Assembly (NCBI RefSeq): GCF_000635915.2
Contig: NZ_CP015614.1
Location: forward strand, 1,781,501 to 1,845,500
Direction of reading: 5' to 3'
Origin: Brevundimonas naejangsanensis
Lineage (GTDB): Bacteria; Pseudomonadota; Alphaproteobacteria; Caulobacterales; Caulobacteraceae
Length of the DNA stretch: 64,000 nt
Made by a program: the position numbers and the translations under genes. The first letter of the stretch is position 1. Every line of letters begins with the position of its first letter. The notes under the pieces were generated by a model. That model was not told the origin of the DNA and did no database searches. It saw nothing but the letters and a program-made list of their open reading frames with translations. Positions 8,985 through 18,035 of the stretch are shown piece after piece.

Positions 8985-9065
8985 AGAGCTAAGGGGCGAC
9001 GACACAGGCAAAGAAAAAGCGGGAAGACGCCGCCGCCTTCCCGCTTCCAATCAGGGCGCCCCCTG

Positions 9066-9091
9066 CCCTTCCCCCATCAAGGGGGGAAGGG
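9066..9091. terminator. Possible hairpin at the end of the ABC exporter operon
   Basis: CCCTTCCCCC (9066-9075) pairs with GGGGGGAAGGG (9081-9091) around ATCAA, 18 bases beyond the permease stop. No T tract is present on either strand, so terminator function is weakly supported. Confidence 0.4.
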
Positions 9092-9108
9092 AGAGGCATT
9101 GCCTCGCC

Positions 9109-10551
9109 TCACCGCCCCGTCACGGCGCCCATGAAGCTCTTCCAACTCAGCTTCACGTCGGACAAGGCGCCGGCGCGGAAGGCGCGGCCCGCCGCCCAGA
9201 CCATCAAGGCGGCGAATAGGAACATGCCGACCAGGCCGCCGATCATTTCGATCAGAGGCGGCCCGCTGGGCGCGCGGGCGGCCATGACGAAGGGGGTGAA
9301 GGGCGGGATCAGGCTGATCACCTTCACCACCATGGCGTCCGGCGTGCGGATGGCCATTTGCATGACTAGGATCGGCACGATCAGCACCATCATGATCGGC
9401 CCCATCAGGGTCTGGGCGTCGCGCGGCGTGTCACAGAAGGCGCCGATGGCGGCGAACAGCACCGCATACATCAGATAGCCCCCGACCAGCAGCAGCAGGA
9501 ACCAGACGAACAGGCCGTCGGTCAGCAGCACCGAGCCGATGTCGCGCGCCACGTCAGGCATGCTCGCCATCAGGCCGATGGCGCCGATGCCGCCCCAGGC
9601 GCCCAGCACGGCCAGGGTCAGCAGGGCCACGCCCAGCACCTTGCCCGTCAGGATCTCGGTCGCCGAGGCCGAGGACAGCAGGACCTCCAGGATCTTGTTC
9701 GACTTCTCCTCCATCACGCTGTTCAGCAGGATCGAGGCGCCGGTCATGACGAGAGACCACAGGATGAAGCCCACCGCCAGGCCGACGAGGACCGGCAGCT
9801 TGTCGCGGAACGACACCTCTCCGCCCGACGCGGCGCGCGGCGAGAAGACAGACACTTCAGGCCGGAATCGCTCGGTCTGCGCCACCACCGAGGGATCGAT
9901 GCCGCTGGACACGAAGACGCGGCTGCGGTTGGCGGACTTCAGGGCGTCGCGCACGGCGTCTTCCACAACATCGTCGGTGGCGCGGCCGGTCCAGACGCGC
10001 GCGCCGGGTTGGCCGTCCTTTTCGGTCAGGAAGACGACGGCGTTCAAACGCTCGCCCTCAGGCGCGTCCTTATCGACATAGCGGCGGGCCAGGGCGTCGC
10101 GCGCCTCGCCGGGCGCAGCGGCCAGCAGGTCAGCCGGCGCCTCGACCAGCTCAAACGAACGCTTTGGCGTCTTGAAGCCAGCGGCGGCGCGCGGCGCCTC
10201 CTTCTTCAACGCCTCCAGCCCGGCGTCGAAGCCGCCCTTCTCAGCGGCCTCGCGCACGCGGTCCCCGCCCGCCGTTCCCGCCTCGGGCACGGCCGCAAGG
10301 CGCAGGGCGGCGATATCGGCGCGCCCGCGTTCCGTCTCCAGGGCCTGGCGCACGGCGGCGGCCAGACCCGACCCGGCCGGGGTTTCGTCTATGATGACGG
10401 CTTCGCGCTGAGGCTCTGCATGTTTCATCAACACCGGAATGGCGCCGCCCAGCACGGCGAACAGCGGAAAGGCCAGCAGGGACAGCCAGAAGCCGACCGT
10501 CTTGGCGTAGGCCAGAAACTCGCGGCGCGCGATCAGAAGAATGCGGCTCAT
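9109..10551 (-). CDS. ABC-2 type exporter permease (NatB-like)
   Basis: This is a 480-residue inner-membrane permease of the ABC-2/NatB type. One helix lies near residues 18-38, then a large extracytoplasmic domain (about 40-255). A cluster of about six helices follows from 260 to 470, including EEKSNKILEVLLSS, a stretch conserved in this family. The gene overlaps the upstream ATPase gene by four bases (ATGA), so the two halves are translationally coupled and form one transporter. NatAB-type systems export sodium or other compounds; the cargo here is unknown. Confidence 0.88.
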   Translation of the reverse strand: MSRILLIARREFLAYAKTVGFWLSLLAFPLFAVLGGAIPVLMKHAEPQREAVIIDETPAGSGLAAAVRQALETERGRADIAALRLAAVPEAGTAGGDRVREAAEKGGFDAGLEALKKEAPRAAAGFKTPKRSFELVEAPADLLAAAPGEARDALARRYVDKDAPEGERLNAVVFLTEKDGQPGARVWTGRATDDVVEDAVRDALKSANRSRVFVSSGIDPSVVAQTERFRPEVSVFSPRAASGGEVSFRDKLPVLVGLAVGFILWSLVMTGASILLNSVMEEKSNKILEVLLSSASATEILTGKVLGVALLTLAVLGAWGGIGAIGLMASMPDVARDIGSVLLTDGLFVWFLLLLVGGYLMYAVLFAAIGAFCDTPRDAQTLMGPIMMVLIVPILVMQMAIRTPDAMVVKVISLIPPFTPFVMAARAPSGPPLIEMIGGLVGMFLFAALMVWAAGRAFRAGALSDVKLSWKSFMGAVTGR

Positions 10552-11513
10552 CGCGCGGCCTCCATCTTGTCGGTCTTGGCGACGGACTGATCCTCGTCCG
10601 GGTGGTCGCCGGTCAGGGCGATGAAGGCGTCGTGCAGGGTCGGCTCCTTCATCTGGAAGCGCCGCACGTCCAGCCCGCCCAGGAAGGCGGCGCGCAGGGC
10701 GGATTGCGCCTCCGCCCCCGGCGCCAGGCCGACGCGCAGGGTGCTGACGGCGCCCTCCTCCGCCAGGATCTCGATGCCGCTGACGCCCGGCAGGGCGGCG
10801 ACCGCGTTGCGGTCCAGCGCCCCTTCCAGCTCCAGAAAGCGCGGCGATGTTGCGCGCGCCTGATCCACCGTGCCCTCGAAGGCCTTACGCCCCCGGGCCA
10901 GCAGCACGACCTTGTCGCACAGGCGCTCGGCGTGCTGCATCACGTGGGTCGAGAACAGCACCGTCGCCCCATCGGCGGCCAAGGCGCGGATCATGGCTTC
11001 CAGCCCCTGCTGGTTCATCGGGTCCAGCCCGGAGAACGGTTCGTCCAGGATCACGAACTCGGGCTGATGCACCACCGATGCGATCAACTGGACCTTCTGG
11101 GCCATCCCCTTGGACAGCTCCTTCATCTTCTTCTTGCTGGCCTCGCCCAGGCCCATCTGCTCCAGCATCTCGCGGCCGCGACGGCGCCCCTCGGGCAGGG
11201 GCAGGCCCTTCAGGCCGCCGAAGAAGGCGATGGCGTCCACCGGCGTCATCTTCTTATAGAGGCCGCGCTCCTCGGGCAGGAAGCCGATCCGGTGGCGCAC
11301 CTTGCGGCCGTCGTCGGCGCCCAGAATGTCGATGCGTCCGCTGGTGGCCGGCTGCAGTCCCAGGATCATCCGCAGGGTCGAGGTCTTGCCCGCCCCGTTG
11401 GGCCCCAGGAAGCCGCAGATCGAGCCTTTCTCGACCTGGAAGCTCAGGTCGGAGACCGCCTGGAAGCCTCCGTATCTCTTGCTGATTCCGTCCAGCGTCA
11501 GCGCCGCGACCAT
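10548..11513 (-). CDS. ABC transporter ATP-binding protein (NatA-like)
   Basis: This 321-residue ATPase powers the NatB-like permease encoded just downstream. It has Walker A GPNGAGKTS, the Q-loop segment FLPEERGLY, the signature LSKGMAQK and Walker B FVILDEPFSGLDP. A C-terminal extension of about 100 residues is typical of NatA/DrrA-type ATPases. The ATG at 11513 has an AGGGGAA ribosome site, so it is preferred over a start 21 codons upstream. The genes form a two-gene operon with a four-base overlap. Confidence 0.92.
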   Translation of the reverse strand: MVAALTLDGISKRYGGFQAVSDLSFQVEKGSICGFLGPNGAGKTSTLRMILGLQPATSGRIDILGADDGRKVRHRIGFLPEERGLYKKMTPVDAIAFFGGLKGLPLPEGRRRGREMLEQMGLGEASKKKMKELSKGMAQKVQLIASVVHQPEFVILDEPFSGLDPMNQQGLEAMIRALAADGATVLFSTHVMQHAERLCDKVVLLARGRKAFEGTVDQARATSPRFLELEGALDRNAVAALPGVSGIEILAEEGAVSTLRVGLAPGAEAQSALRAAFLGGLDVRRFQMKEPTLHDAFIALTGDHPDEDQSVAKTDKMEAAR

Positions 11514-11621
11514 TCGGTTCCCCTGCGATAATTCAAGGGTCGAAGGTAAGGGCGCGAGCCGCTTCGAGTAAAGCAACTTTTACATTACGGTTTAGTCATG
11601 ATGCCGCGCCGCCTGATGCGG

Positions 11622-12263
11622 TCAGACCGGCGCCTTCACCCGGATATCGAAGCTCTGTCCGACGATCTTGGCGGGGTCGACCTGACCGCCGTTGCGGCGG
11701 ACCTCGAAATGCAGGTGCGGGCCGGTCGAATAGCCAGTCGAACCGACCAGGCCGATGCGCTCGCCCGCCTCCACCGTCTTGCCCGAATGGACGTCGATGC
11801 GGCTGAGGTGGCCGTACAGGCTGGTCATGCCGTTGGGATGCTGCACCTCGATGAAGTTGCCGTAGCCGCCCGCCTGATAGCCGGCGCGCAGCACCTTGCC
11901 TTCGGTCGTGGCGAAGACTCCTGTGCCGGTCGGGGCGGCGATGTCCACGCCCTTGTGCGCCCGGGCCTTGGCTTCGATCGCCAGCTTGCGCAGGCCGAAC
12001 GACGAGTTGATGCGATATCCCTTCACCGGGGCTTCGAAGACGATCTTGCGCGTCACCGGACCGGCGGGCTCCGCCACCGCCTTTACGGGCGGGGCGATGG
12101 GGGCCGACACTTCGACGACCTTCTCAGGCGCGGCGGCGATCATGCCGACGGGCGCAGCGGCCATCGCCAGGACCGACAGGGCGACCAGGGCGCCGGTTTG
12201 ACCAAAACGGATGACATGCGGCCGAACGGCCGGGGGGACTAGACGCATACTCAAACGACTCAT
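11622..12263 (-). CDS. M23 (LytM-type) peptidoglycan endopeptidase
   Basis: This 213-residue protein has an N-terminal hydrophobic segment (about 22-45) that acts as signal or anchor, a short Pro/Ala-rich linker and a C-terminal peptidase M23 domain. The zinc-binding residues of active LytM enzymes are seen: HKGVD near residue 107 and GPHLHFE near 187, plus YGHLS in between. It should therefore cleave peptidoglycan cross-links, unlike the degenerate EnvC/NlpD activators. The start ATG at 12263 gives a basic N-terminus before the hydrophobic segment; a second ATG lies five codons in. Confidence 0.9.
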   Translation of the reverse strand: MSRLSMRLVPPAVRPHVIRFGQTGALVALSVLAMAAAPVGMIAAAPEKVVEVSAPIAPPVKAVAEPAGPVTRKIVFEAPVKGYRINSSFGLRKLAIEAKARAHKGVDIAAPTGTGVFATTEGKVLRAGYQAGGYGNFIEVQHPNGMTSLYGHLSRIDVHSGKTVEAGERIGLVGSTGYSTGPHLHFEVRRNGGQVDPAKIVGQSFDIRVKAPV

Positions 12264-12394
12264 TCTGAGCGCTTCGTCAGCGCGGGGGAGCCGTCAGGAA
12301 GGCGCGAACACGCACGCAAAGCGAACAACCAAGGCTCGCCGACGGCCGGATTTGACCGCCTTTTGCAATTTCACCGGGACATGAATGGGGCGCC

Positions 12395-12422
12395 CCGAGG
12401 GCGACACGGCGTCGCACCTCGG
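12395..12422. terminator. Hairpin downstream of the autotransporter gene
   Basis: CCGAGGGCGAC (12395-12405) pairs with GTCGC-A-CCTCGG (12411-12422) with one bulge, 20 bases past the autotransporter stop. No T tract follows on the minus strand, so it may only mark the mRNA end. The rest of 12264-12441 shows nothing further. Confidence 0.4.
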
Positions 12423-12441
12423 GAACCTTCGTTTTGCAACT

Positions 12442-14244
12442 CTACAGCGGCAGGCTGAACTTCACCGCCGCCATATGGCTGTCGGCATGGTCGCCGAAAC
12501 GGCCCTTGTAGCCGATCGAGACCTTCAGTCGCTCCATGACCGTGCCCTCGATCCCGGCGGCGGCCAACACCTGCCCGCCGAACGGCAGGTCCACGTCGCG
12601 GGCCAACACCTTGGCCGGATTGCCGAGGATGCCGGTGCGCACCGCGTCGCTGTCGTCGCTGAGGCTGTCGCGATAGCCGCCCTCGGCGTAGAAGCGGACG
12701 CGCTCGGTCCCGCCCTCGGCGCGCAGGGCGATCTCGGCCGTCGTCGCCTGCACCGAACGGTCGGCATAGGCGTATTGCGCCGCCGGTCCCTGCTCGCTGA
12801 AGCCGTCCACATCGGCGTTGATCCAGGCCACCGCCGCGCGCGGCGACAGGGCGAACCCGCCCATGTCGAACCACATCCCGCCCTGCAGCCGCGCCCCGGT
12901 CGAGACGCCGCGCGTCGAGCCGCTGTGGACGATCGGCGCCAGGCTGGTCAGCCGGTTGATGTCGTTGAAGTCGTCCTGGGCCACGCCCGCCGCGGCGTTG
13001 ACGAACAGGTCGCCCGCGCGCCAGCCGCCGTAGACGTCCAGTCCGAAGCTGTCGATGTCCGCGCGCAGGGCGCCCGCGTCGACATCGGCGTTGCGATAGG
13101 AACCGGACAGGCCGAAACGCCATGTCTCGCTGCCCGACTCCAGGGCGATGCGCACGCCGTAGCCGTCGGACGTCGCCTTGCCGATGGCGCCGCGCGCGTC
13201 CGTCTCGGTCTTGTCGGCAAGGGCGCCGACCGAGATCGAGGTCCCGCCCATCCACGCCTCGCGCCCCGACAGAGCCGCCGTCGAACCGTCCAGCGCGTCC
13301 TCTCGGTGACGCCACGCCGTCTCGCCCAGCACGGCCGTCTGGCTGCCCAAGTCGCCGTAGTAGAGGTAGTCGTTCGCCAGCCGCGCGATCAGCTCATGCC
13401 CCTTGGCCGTCGGATGCACTCCGTCGAAATAGAAGTAGGAGTCAGGGTTAGAGCACACGGTCACGCCGTTGAAGCAGGCCTGCGTCACGTTCGACACGCC
13501 AAAGGCGCTGGGGTTGCCGGAAATCACATCGCCGACCTTGAACAGGTCCATCAGGATGATGTTGGTCCCCGGCCTCGCCGCCGCCGTTGCGTTCAGCCCG
13601 GTCAGCAGGGCGCCGTTGAAGGTCGTGACGGCGAAATCCGCCAGCGGCGCGGCCGGCGTGGCCCGGAACTGCGGCGTCAGACTGAGCTTGGGCAGGTTGG
13701 TGACCAGCACCGTCCCCGCTCCCGCCTGGGCGATGCTATTGACGATGAAGTTCATGTCTGACGCAGCGCCTAGGGCCACGGGCGTAATGGCGCCGGTCGG
13801 ATTGGTCGAGGCCCCGGCCGCGGGCAGCCCCTGGAAGATGTTGTTCGCCCCGCCCAGGACGCTGACCAGATCATTCGCGCCGAACGTCCCGCCGCGCTGC
13901 AGATACTGGGCCAGTTGCAGCCGCATCCCCAGGGGTTGAGCCTGGCTGTCCGTGCGCGCGCCGCCGAAGGCGTAGTTGATGCTGCCCGTCACAGGGCCCA
14001 TGAAGTTGGCGGCGTTGAAGCCCAGCCGTTCGGTAAAGACCGGACCGTTGGAGAATCGCCCCGCGCCATAGGGCGGCGAGGCCGGCGTCGATCCGCCGGT
14101 CGCCAGATAGAGGTTGCCGTTGTCCGAAAGGCTGTCGCCGAACACCACCAGACGGCTGTAGCTCTGGGCCGAGGCGGCCCCGGCGACAGACACGGCGGCC
14201 AGGCTCAGGGCGGCCAGCGCCGCTCCGCGAAGAAGACGAGTCAT
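12442..14244 (-). CDS. Autotransporter GDSL esterase/lipase
   Basis: This is a 600-residue type Va secreted esterase like Pseudomonas EstA. Residues 1-27 are a signal peptide. The GDSL passenger domain has block I FGDSLSDNGN (about 34-43), where the serine is the nucleophile, and block V DGVHPT near residue 273 with the Asp and His. The last about 280 residues form a C-terminal autotransporter barrel of alternating hydrophobic strands ending in FSLPL. The ATG at 14244 has a GGGAGGG ribosome site. EstA-type proteins stay on the outer membrane and hydrolyse short-chain esters; the natural substrate is unknown. Confidence 0.92.
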   Translation of the reverse strand: MTRLLRGAALAALSLAAVSVAGAASAQSYSRLVVFGDSLSDNGNLYLATGGSTPASPPYGAGRFSNGPVFTERLGFNAANFMGPVTGSINYAFGGARTDSQAQPLGMRLQLAQYLQRGGTFGANDLVSVLGGANNIFQGLPAAGASTNPTGAITPVALGAASDMNFIVNSIAQAGAGTVLVTNLPKLSLTPQFRATPAAPLADFAVTTFNGALLTGLNATAAARPGTNIILMDLFKVGDVISGNPSAFGVSNVTQACFNGVTVCSNPDSYFYFDGVHPTAKGHELIARLANDYLYYGDLGSQTAVLGETAWRHREDALDGSTAALSGREAWMGGTSISVGALADKTETDARGAIGKATSDGYGVRIALESGSETWRFGLSGSYRNADVDAGALRADIDSFGLDVYGGWRAGDLFVNAAAGVAQDDFNDINRLTSLAPIVHSGSTRGVSTGARLQGGMWFDMGGFALSPRAAVAWINADVDGFSEQGPAAQYAYADRSVQATTAEIALRAEGGTERVRFYAEGGYRDSLSDDSDAVRTGILGNPAKVLARDVDLPFGGQVLAAAGIEGTVMERLKVSIGYKGRFGDHADSHMAAVKFSLPL

Positions 14245-14343
14245 CGCAATCCCTCCCATCGACCGTCAGTATGCGGCCGTTAAACCGCACTCTGCGCCGC
14301 TTTTCTCAGGACGCAAGATGCCCCTGGGGAAGGTGATCGATGA

Positions 14344-16233
14344 TCAGTGCAATCGGCGGAAGCGGATCGTGCCCGGAAGCTGCTTCAGCGCCGTCAACGC
14401 CTCGCGGTCATAGTCGCGGTCCACGTCGGTGATGACATAGCCGGTGCGCTCGTCCGTCTTCAGGTGCTGGCCCAGAATGTTCAGGCCCGCATCCGACAGC
14501 GCGCGGTTCAGTTCGGCCAGCACGCCCGGCTGGTTCCTGTGGATGTGGAGCAGACGGTGCGCGCGGCTCACCTCGGCCAGTTGCACGTTCGGCAGGTTGA
14601 CGCAGAAGGTCGTGTCGCCCCGGTTCAGATAGCCCAGCAGACGCTCTGCCGCGAACTCGGCGATGGCTTCCTGCGCCTCTTCGGTCGAGCCGCCGATGTG
14701 CGGAGTCAGGATGGTCTTGTCCAGACCGATCAGCGGGCTGTCGAACGGGTCGGCGTTGGTGCGCGGCTCCTCGGGGAAGACGTCGACCGCCGCTCCGCCC
14801 AGACGGCCGGACTTCAGCGCCGCCGCCATAGCGTCGACATCTACCACATGGCCGCGCGACAGGTTCAGGAACAGGGCGCCCGGCTTCATCCTGGCGAACT
14901 GATCGGCCCCGATGATGGCGGTGTTTTCCTTGCGGCCGTCGACGTGCAGCGTCACCACGTCCGCCTCGGCCAGCAAAGCGTCCAGCGAGCGCATCCGACG
15001 GGCGTTGCCCAGCGCCAGCCGCTCGGACAGGTCGTAGAACAGCACTCGCATGCCCAGGTTCTCGGCCAGCACCGACAACTGGCTGCCGATGGCGCCGTAG
15101 CCGACGATGCCCAGCGTCTTGCCGCGCACTTCGCGCGAACCGGTCGCGGACTTGTTCCACTTGCCCTTGTGCATCTCGCGCGACTTGTCCGTCACGTCGC
15201 GCATCAGGACGATCATCATGCCGATGGCCAGTTCGACCACCGAGCGGGTGTTGGAATAGGGCGCGTTGAACACCGCCACGCCCTTGTCCGCCGCTGCGTC
15301 CAGGTCGACCTGGTTAGTGCCGATGCAGAATGCCGCCACGGCCATCAGGCGGTCCGCCGCGTCCAGCACCTTGCGGCTGACGTTGGTCTTGGACCGGATG
15401 CCCAGGACGTGCACGCCCTTGATCGCCTCGATCAGGTCGTCCTCGTCCAGCGCGCCCTTCACCGTCTCGACGGTATAGCCCGCCTCCTCCAGCCGCTCGA
15501 CGGCGGCGGGGTGGACGTTCTCCAGCAGCAACATGCGGATGCGGTTGCGCGGGTAAGACCAGCGCCCGGCCACGCCCTCGGCGTAGAGCACCTCGTCCAG
15601 CGAGGAGGCGACGGCGTCGGCGGCCTCGACCACCTTGGCGCGGCTGACGATCTCGGTGAAGGCGTAGAAGCGGTCGGCCGCGCCCTGAATCTTGACCTCG
15701 GCGTCGGTCCAGCCGTCGCCGACCATGACAACCGGACCTTCCAGCTGGAGCGCGCGGATGACCTCGGGCTTGCCGTTCTCGCGCGACAGGGGGTTGGCCG
15801 TATCCACGCCCGTCACCCGGTCTTCGTCGTCATAGATCAGGTCGTTGGCCAGCACATGGTCGGCGGCCACGCCCAGCCGCTCGGCCAGGGGCGCGATCAC
15901 CTCGCGGAAACCGCCGGACAGGATGTAGATGCGCTCGGCGTTGCGCTGGAAGAAGTCGACGTTACGGCGGATGGAGACCGTCGCCTCGTCCAGAATCCGA
16001 TCGGTCAGGGCCTCGACGTGTTCACGACGCAGAGCCAGCAGATCCAGTCGCTGCTTCAGCGCCTCGCCAAAGCCGATGCGGCCGTTCATGGCGTCGTCGG
16101 TCAAGGCGGCGATCCGGGCCTTGCGCTCGGCGGCGTCCGGGGCGTCCTTGAGCGCCAGGTCGGCCAGAGCCTCCAGCGTCTCGATGCGAACCAGGGTGGA
16201 ATCGAAGTCGAAGATGAAGACAGGCGAGATCAT
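14344..16233 (-). CDS. serA: Fused phosphoserine phosphatase / D-3-phosphoglycerate dehydrogenase
   Basis: One uninterrupted 629-residue frame joins two enzymes of serine biosynthesis. Residues 1-225 are a SerB-like HAD phosphatase: DFDST at 9-13 (nucleophile D9), LSGGF at 105-109, K155 and GDGWTD at 172-177. Residues 230-629 are an E. coli-type SerA. They contain the NAD-binding GYGAIG (378-383), the catalytic residues R460, E489 and H512 (TPHIGG), and a C-terminal ACT domain. The ACT domain keeps the His/Asn residues (HIHRNQPG near 563-570, LNIL near 584) expected to bind serine for feedback inhibition. The two activities catalyse the first and third steps of the pathway, so the protein may couple entry and exit. 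Both active sites look intact. Confidence 0.93.
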   Translation of the reverse strand: MISPVFIFDFDSTLVRIETLEALADLALKDAPDAAERKARIAALTDDAMNGRIGFGEALKQRLDLLALRREHVEALTDRILDEATVSIRRNVDFFQRNAERIYILSGGFREVIAPLAERLGVAADHVLANDLIYDDEDRVTGVDTANPLSRENGKPEVIRALQLEGPVVMVGDGWTDAEVKIQGAADRFYAFTEIVSRAKVVEAADAVASSLDEVLYAEGVAGRWSYPRNRIRMLLLENVHPAAVERLEEAGYTVETVKGALDEDDLIEAIKGVHVLGIRSKTNVSRKVLDAADRLMAVAAFCIGTNQVDLDAAADKGVAVFNAPYSNTRSVVELAIGMMIVLMRDVTDKSREMHKGKWNKSATGSREVRGKTLGIVGYGAIGSQLSVLAENLGMRVLFYDLSERLALGNARRMRSLDALLAEADVVTLHVDGRKENTAIIGADQFARMKPGALFLNLSRGHVVDVDAMAAALKSGRLGGAAVDVFPEEPRTNADPFDSPLIGLDKTILTPHIGGSTEEAQEAIAEFAAERLLGYLNRGDTTFCVNLPNVQLAEVSRAHRLLHIHRNQPGVLAELNRALSDAGLNILGQHLKTDERTGYVITDVDRDYDREALTALKQLPGTIRFRRLH

Positions 16234-16266
16234 GCGCGGGCTCTAGCCCCTCTTCGCATCCGCAGC

Positions 16267-16295
16267 AATAAAAAGGGGCACCGCAGCGCCCCTTT
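16267..16295 (-). terminator. Rho-independent terminator
   Basis: AAAGGGGC (16272-16279) pairs with GCCCCTTT (16288-16295). On the minus strand the stem is followed by a T-rich tract (TTTTTATT). It terminates the membrane-protein gene ending at 16346, before serA. Confidence 0.75.
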
Positions 16296-16345
16296 CCGCA
16301 TGATTTTTCCACCTAACGGTGAAAGCCGGCTTAGCCGCTCTCGCG

Positions 16346-16861
16346 TCACCCCTTGCGACGGCTTTCCAGCGCGGCCGCGCCGATCACGGCGGCGATAGTG
16401 GCGACGGCCAGAAGGGCGCCGCCCTCCTTGGCGTAGTCGCGGGCGAAGTCGCCGGCGTCTTCGGCGTAGCGGCGCGCCTGCTTGGTGTAGCGGCGCATCG
16501 GGCGGCGCGACTTCTTCTTGGCCAGGCGATACCATTGGTCGGCCCGTTCGCGAGCCTCAGCGCCAAAGCGGCCGGCCCGTTCATGGGCGTGGCCGCCCAT
16601 GTCGGCGGCGCGATGGTTCAAATCATCAGCCCCGTGGCGCACGCCGCGCGCGATGTCGTCGAAGCGATGACGCAGGGCCTCGGCGTCGAACCAGCCGCGC
16701 GGGTCGATGCGGGTCTTGATCCGCTCATAGCGCGTCGGGCCGTTGCGCTGATTCAGCAAGATCGTCGCCAGACCCACGCCCGCCAGCACAGCCACTACGC
16801 CCGCCACGATCCCAGGGTGTTTGCGGACCTCGTCCACGACGTTGAACTCATGATCCATCAT
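16346..16861 (-). CDS. Membrane protein with two hydrophobic segments
   Basis: I do not recognise this 171-residue protein. It has one hydrophobic segment near residues 16-37 and another near the C-terminus (GALLAVATIAAVIGAA). Between them lies a long, highly charged helical region rich in Arg, His and Ala with heptad-like spacing. This layout resembles short membrane-anchored envelope-stress or ribosome-anchoring proteins (DUF883-like), but no signature proves it. The start was placed at ATG 16861, seven bases after GAGG; an ATG at 16873 is possible. It is divergent from hslO and has its own terminator. Confidence 0.7.
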   Translation of the reverse strand: MMDHEFNVVDEVRKHPGIVAGVVAVLAGVGLATILLNQRNGPTRYERIKTRIDPRGWFDAEALRHRFDDIARGVRHGADDLNHRAADMGGHAHERAGRFGAEARERADQWYRLAKKKSRRPMRRYTKQARRYAEDAGDFARDYAKEGGALLAVATIAAVIGAAALESRRKG

Positions 16862-17060
16862 GTCAGACCTCATGTAGGCGGATGGGAAGGGAAGGGCTTT
16901 TTCAGCTAAGGGAGCGAGCTTCAGCACAAAGAGTTCCATGGTCCCGGTCAAGCCTGACGAACCGCGCCGGCGCGTGGCGTGAGCGACACGCCCTCCCCTT
17001 ACCAAGCGGCCTTGGCCTCCCTATGTTGCGCCGCTTCCGACAGTTTGCAGGATTTTCGCC

Positions 17061-17984
17061 GTGACCGATCACGCGCCCGACGCCCCCATCGCCGCCCCCA
17101 CGGACGACTTCGCCGCCGCCTTCCAGATCGAAGGCTGGCCGGTGCGCGGCCGCCTGGTCCGCCTGGGCGAGGCGATCGACAAGGTGCTGTCGGCCCACGC
17201 CTATCCGGAACCGGTCGCCGCCCTGCTGGGCGAGGCCTGCGTGCTGGCGGCCATCGTCGGCTCGGCGCTGAAGTTCGACGGCCGCCTGATCGTTCAGGCC
17301 CAGGGCGACGGCCCGGTGCGCTATGTCGTGGCCGACTACGGCACCGACGGGCATCTGCGCGGCTTCTGCCGCTTCGATCCTGAAGAAGTGGCCAAGGCCG
17401 CCGAAGGCTTCGCACGTCCGGGCGCCAAGACCCTGTTGGGCGGCGGCGTCTTCATCATGACGGTGGATCGCGGCGCCGACTTTGAACGCACCCAAGGCGT
17501 AACCCCCATCGAGGGCGAAAGCCTGTCGCTGTGCGCCGAACACTATTTCTCCCAGTCCGAGCAGGTGCCGACCAAGGTGCGCCTGGCCGTCGGCGAGGTC
17601 GAGACGGACCAGGGCCGATCCTGGCGCGCCGGCGGGGCGATGATCCAGGTCATCGCCGGCGACGAGTCGCGCGGCTCGACCGAGGAGGTGTGGGAGCGCA
17701 CCCGCGCCCTGTTCGCCACCCTGGGCGACGACGAGCTGATCGACCCGACCATCAGCGCCGAGACCCTGCTGTATCGCTTGTTCCACGAGGACGGCGTGCG
17801 GCTGGAAGGCGCCAAGGCGCTGGCCGCGGTCTGCCGCTGCTCGAAGGACCGTATCGCCACCGTGCTGCAATCCTTCCCGACGGAAGAACGCGCCGAGATG
17901 GTCGAGGACGACGGCAAGATCCGCGTGACGTGCGAATATTGCTCGGCCGTTTATGACATCGACCCGGAAGAGATCACCGGCTGA
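17061..17984 (+). CDS. hslO: Redox-regulated chaperone Hsp33
   Basis: Hsp33 is a cytosolic holdase activated by oxidative stress when its zinc cysteines form disulfides. The 307-residue protein has the N-terminal Hsp33 fold (RGRLVRLGEAID, and LKFDGRLIVQAQGDGPVRYVVADY near 73-93). The C-terminal zinc switch is intact: CRC at about 258-260 and CEYC near 293-296. The start is GTG at 17061. The gene is divergent from the two-helix membrane protein, with about 200 bases between the starts. Its 3' end faces phoB across an imperfect CTCTCCC-type hairpin. Confidence 0.95.
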   Translation: MTDHAPDAPIAAPTDDFAAAFQIEGWPVRGRLVRLGEAIDKVLSAHAYPEPVAALLGEACVLAAIVGSALKFDGRLIVQAQGDGPVRYVVADYGTDGHLRGFCRFDPEEVAKAAEGFARPGAKTLLGGGVFIMTVDRGADFERTQGVTPIEGESLSLCAEHYFSQSEQVPTKVRLAVGEVETDQGRSWRAGGAMIQVIAGDESRGSTEEVWERTRALFATLGDDELIDPTISAETLLYRLFHEDGVRLEGAKALAAVCRCSKDRIATVLQSFPTEERAEMVEDDGKIRVTCEYCSAVYDIDPEEITG

Positions 17985-18002
17985 CGGAAGCGCCACGCCT
18001 CT

Positions 18003-18029
18003 CCCTCTCCGTCCCGGGGAGGAAGAGGG
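18003..18029. repeat. Imperfect CTCTCC/GGAGAGG-type hairpin
   Basis: CCCTCTCC (18003-18010) faces GGAAGAGGG (18021-18029) across GTCCCGGGGA, between the convergent ends of hslO and phoB. It is a degenerate member of the hairpin family seen at 7655, 30331, 52135 and 60868. Confidence 0.4.
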
Positions 18030-18035
18030 CTCGGG

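Noticed and set aside
14347..16398. Long plus-strand open frame (683 codons) opposite the SerB-SerA gene
   Set aside because: It mirrors the codon pattern of the real gene, is rich in His, Arg, Gln and Val, and has no ribosome site or domain. High GC makes such antisense frames common here.
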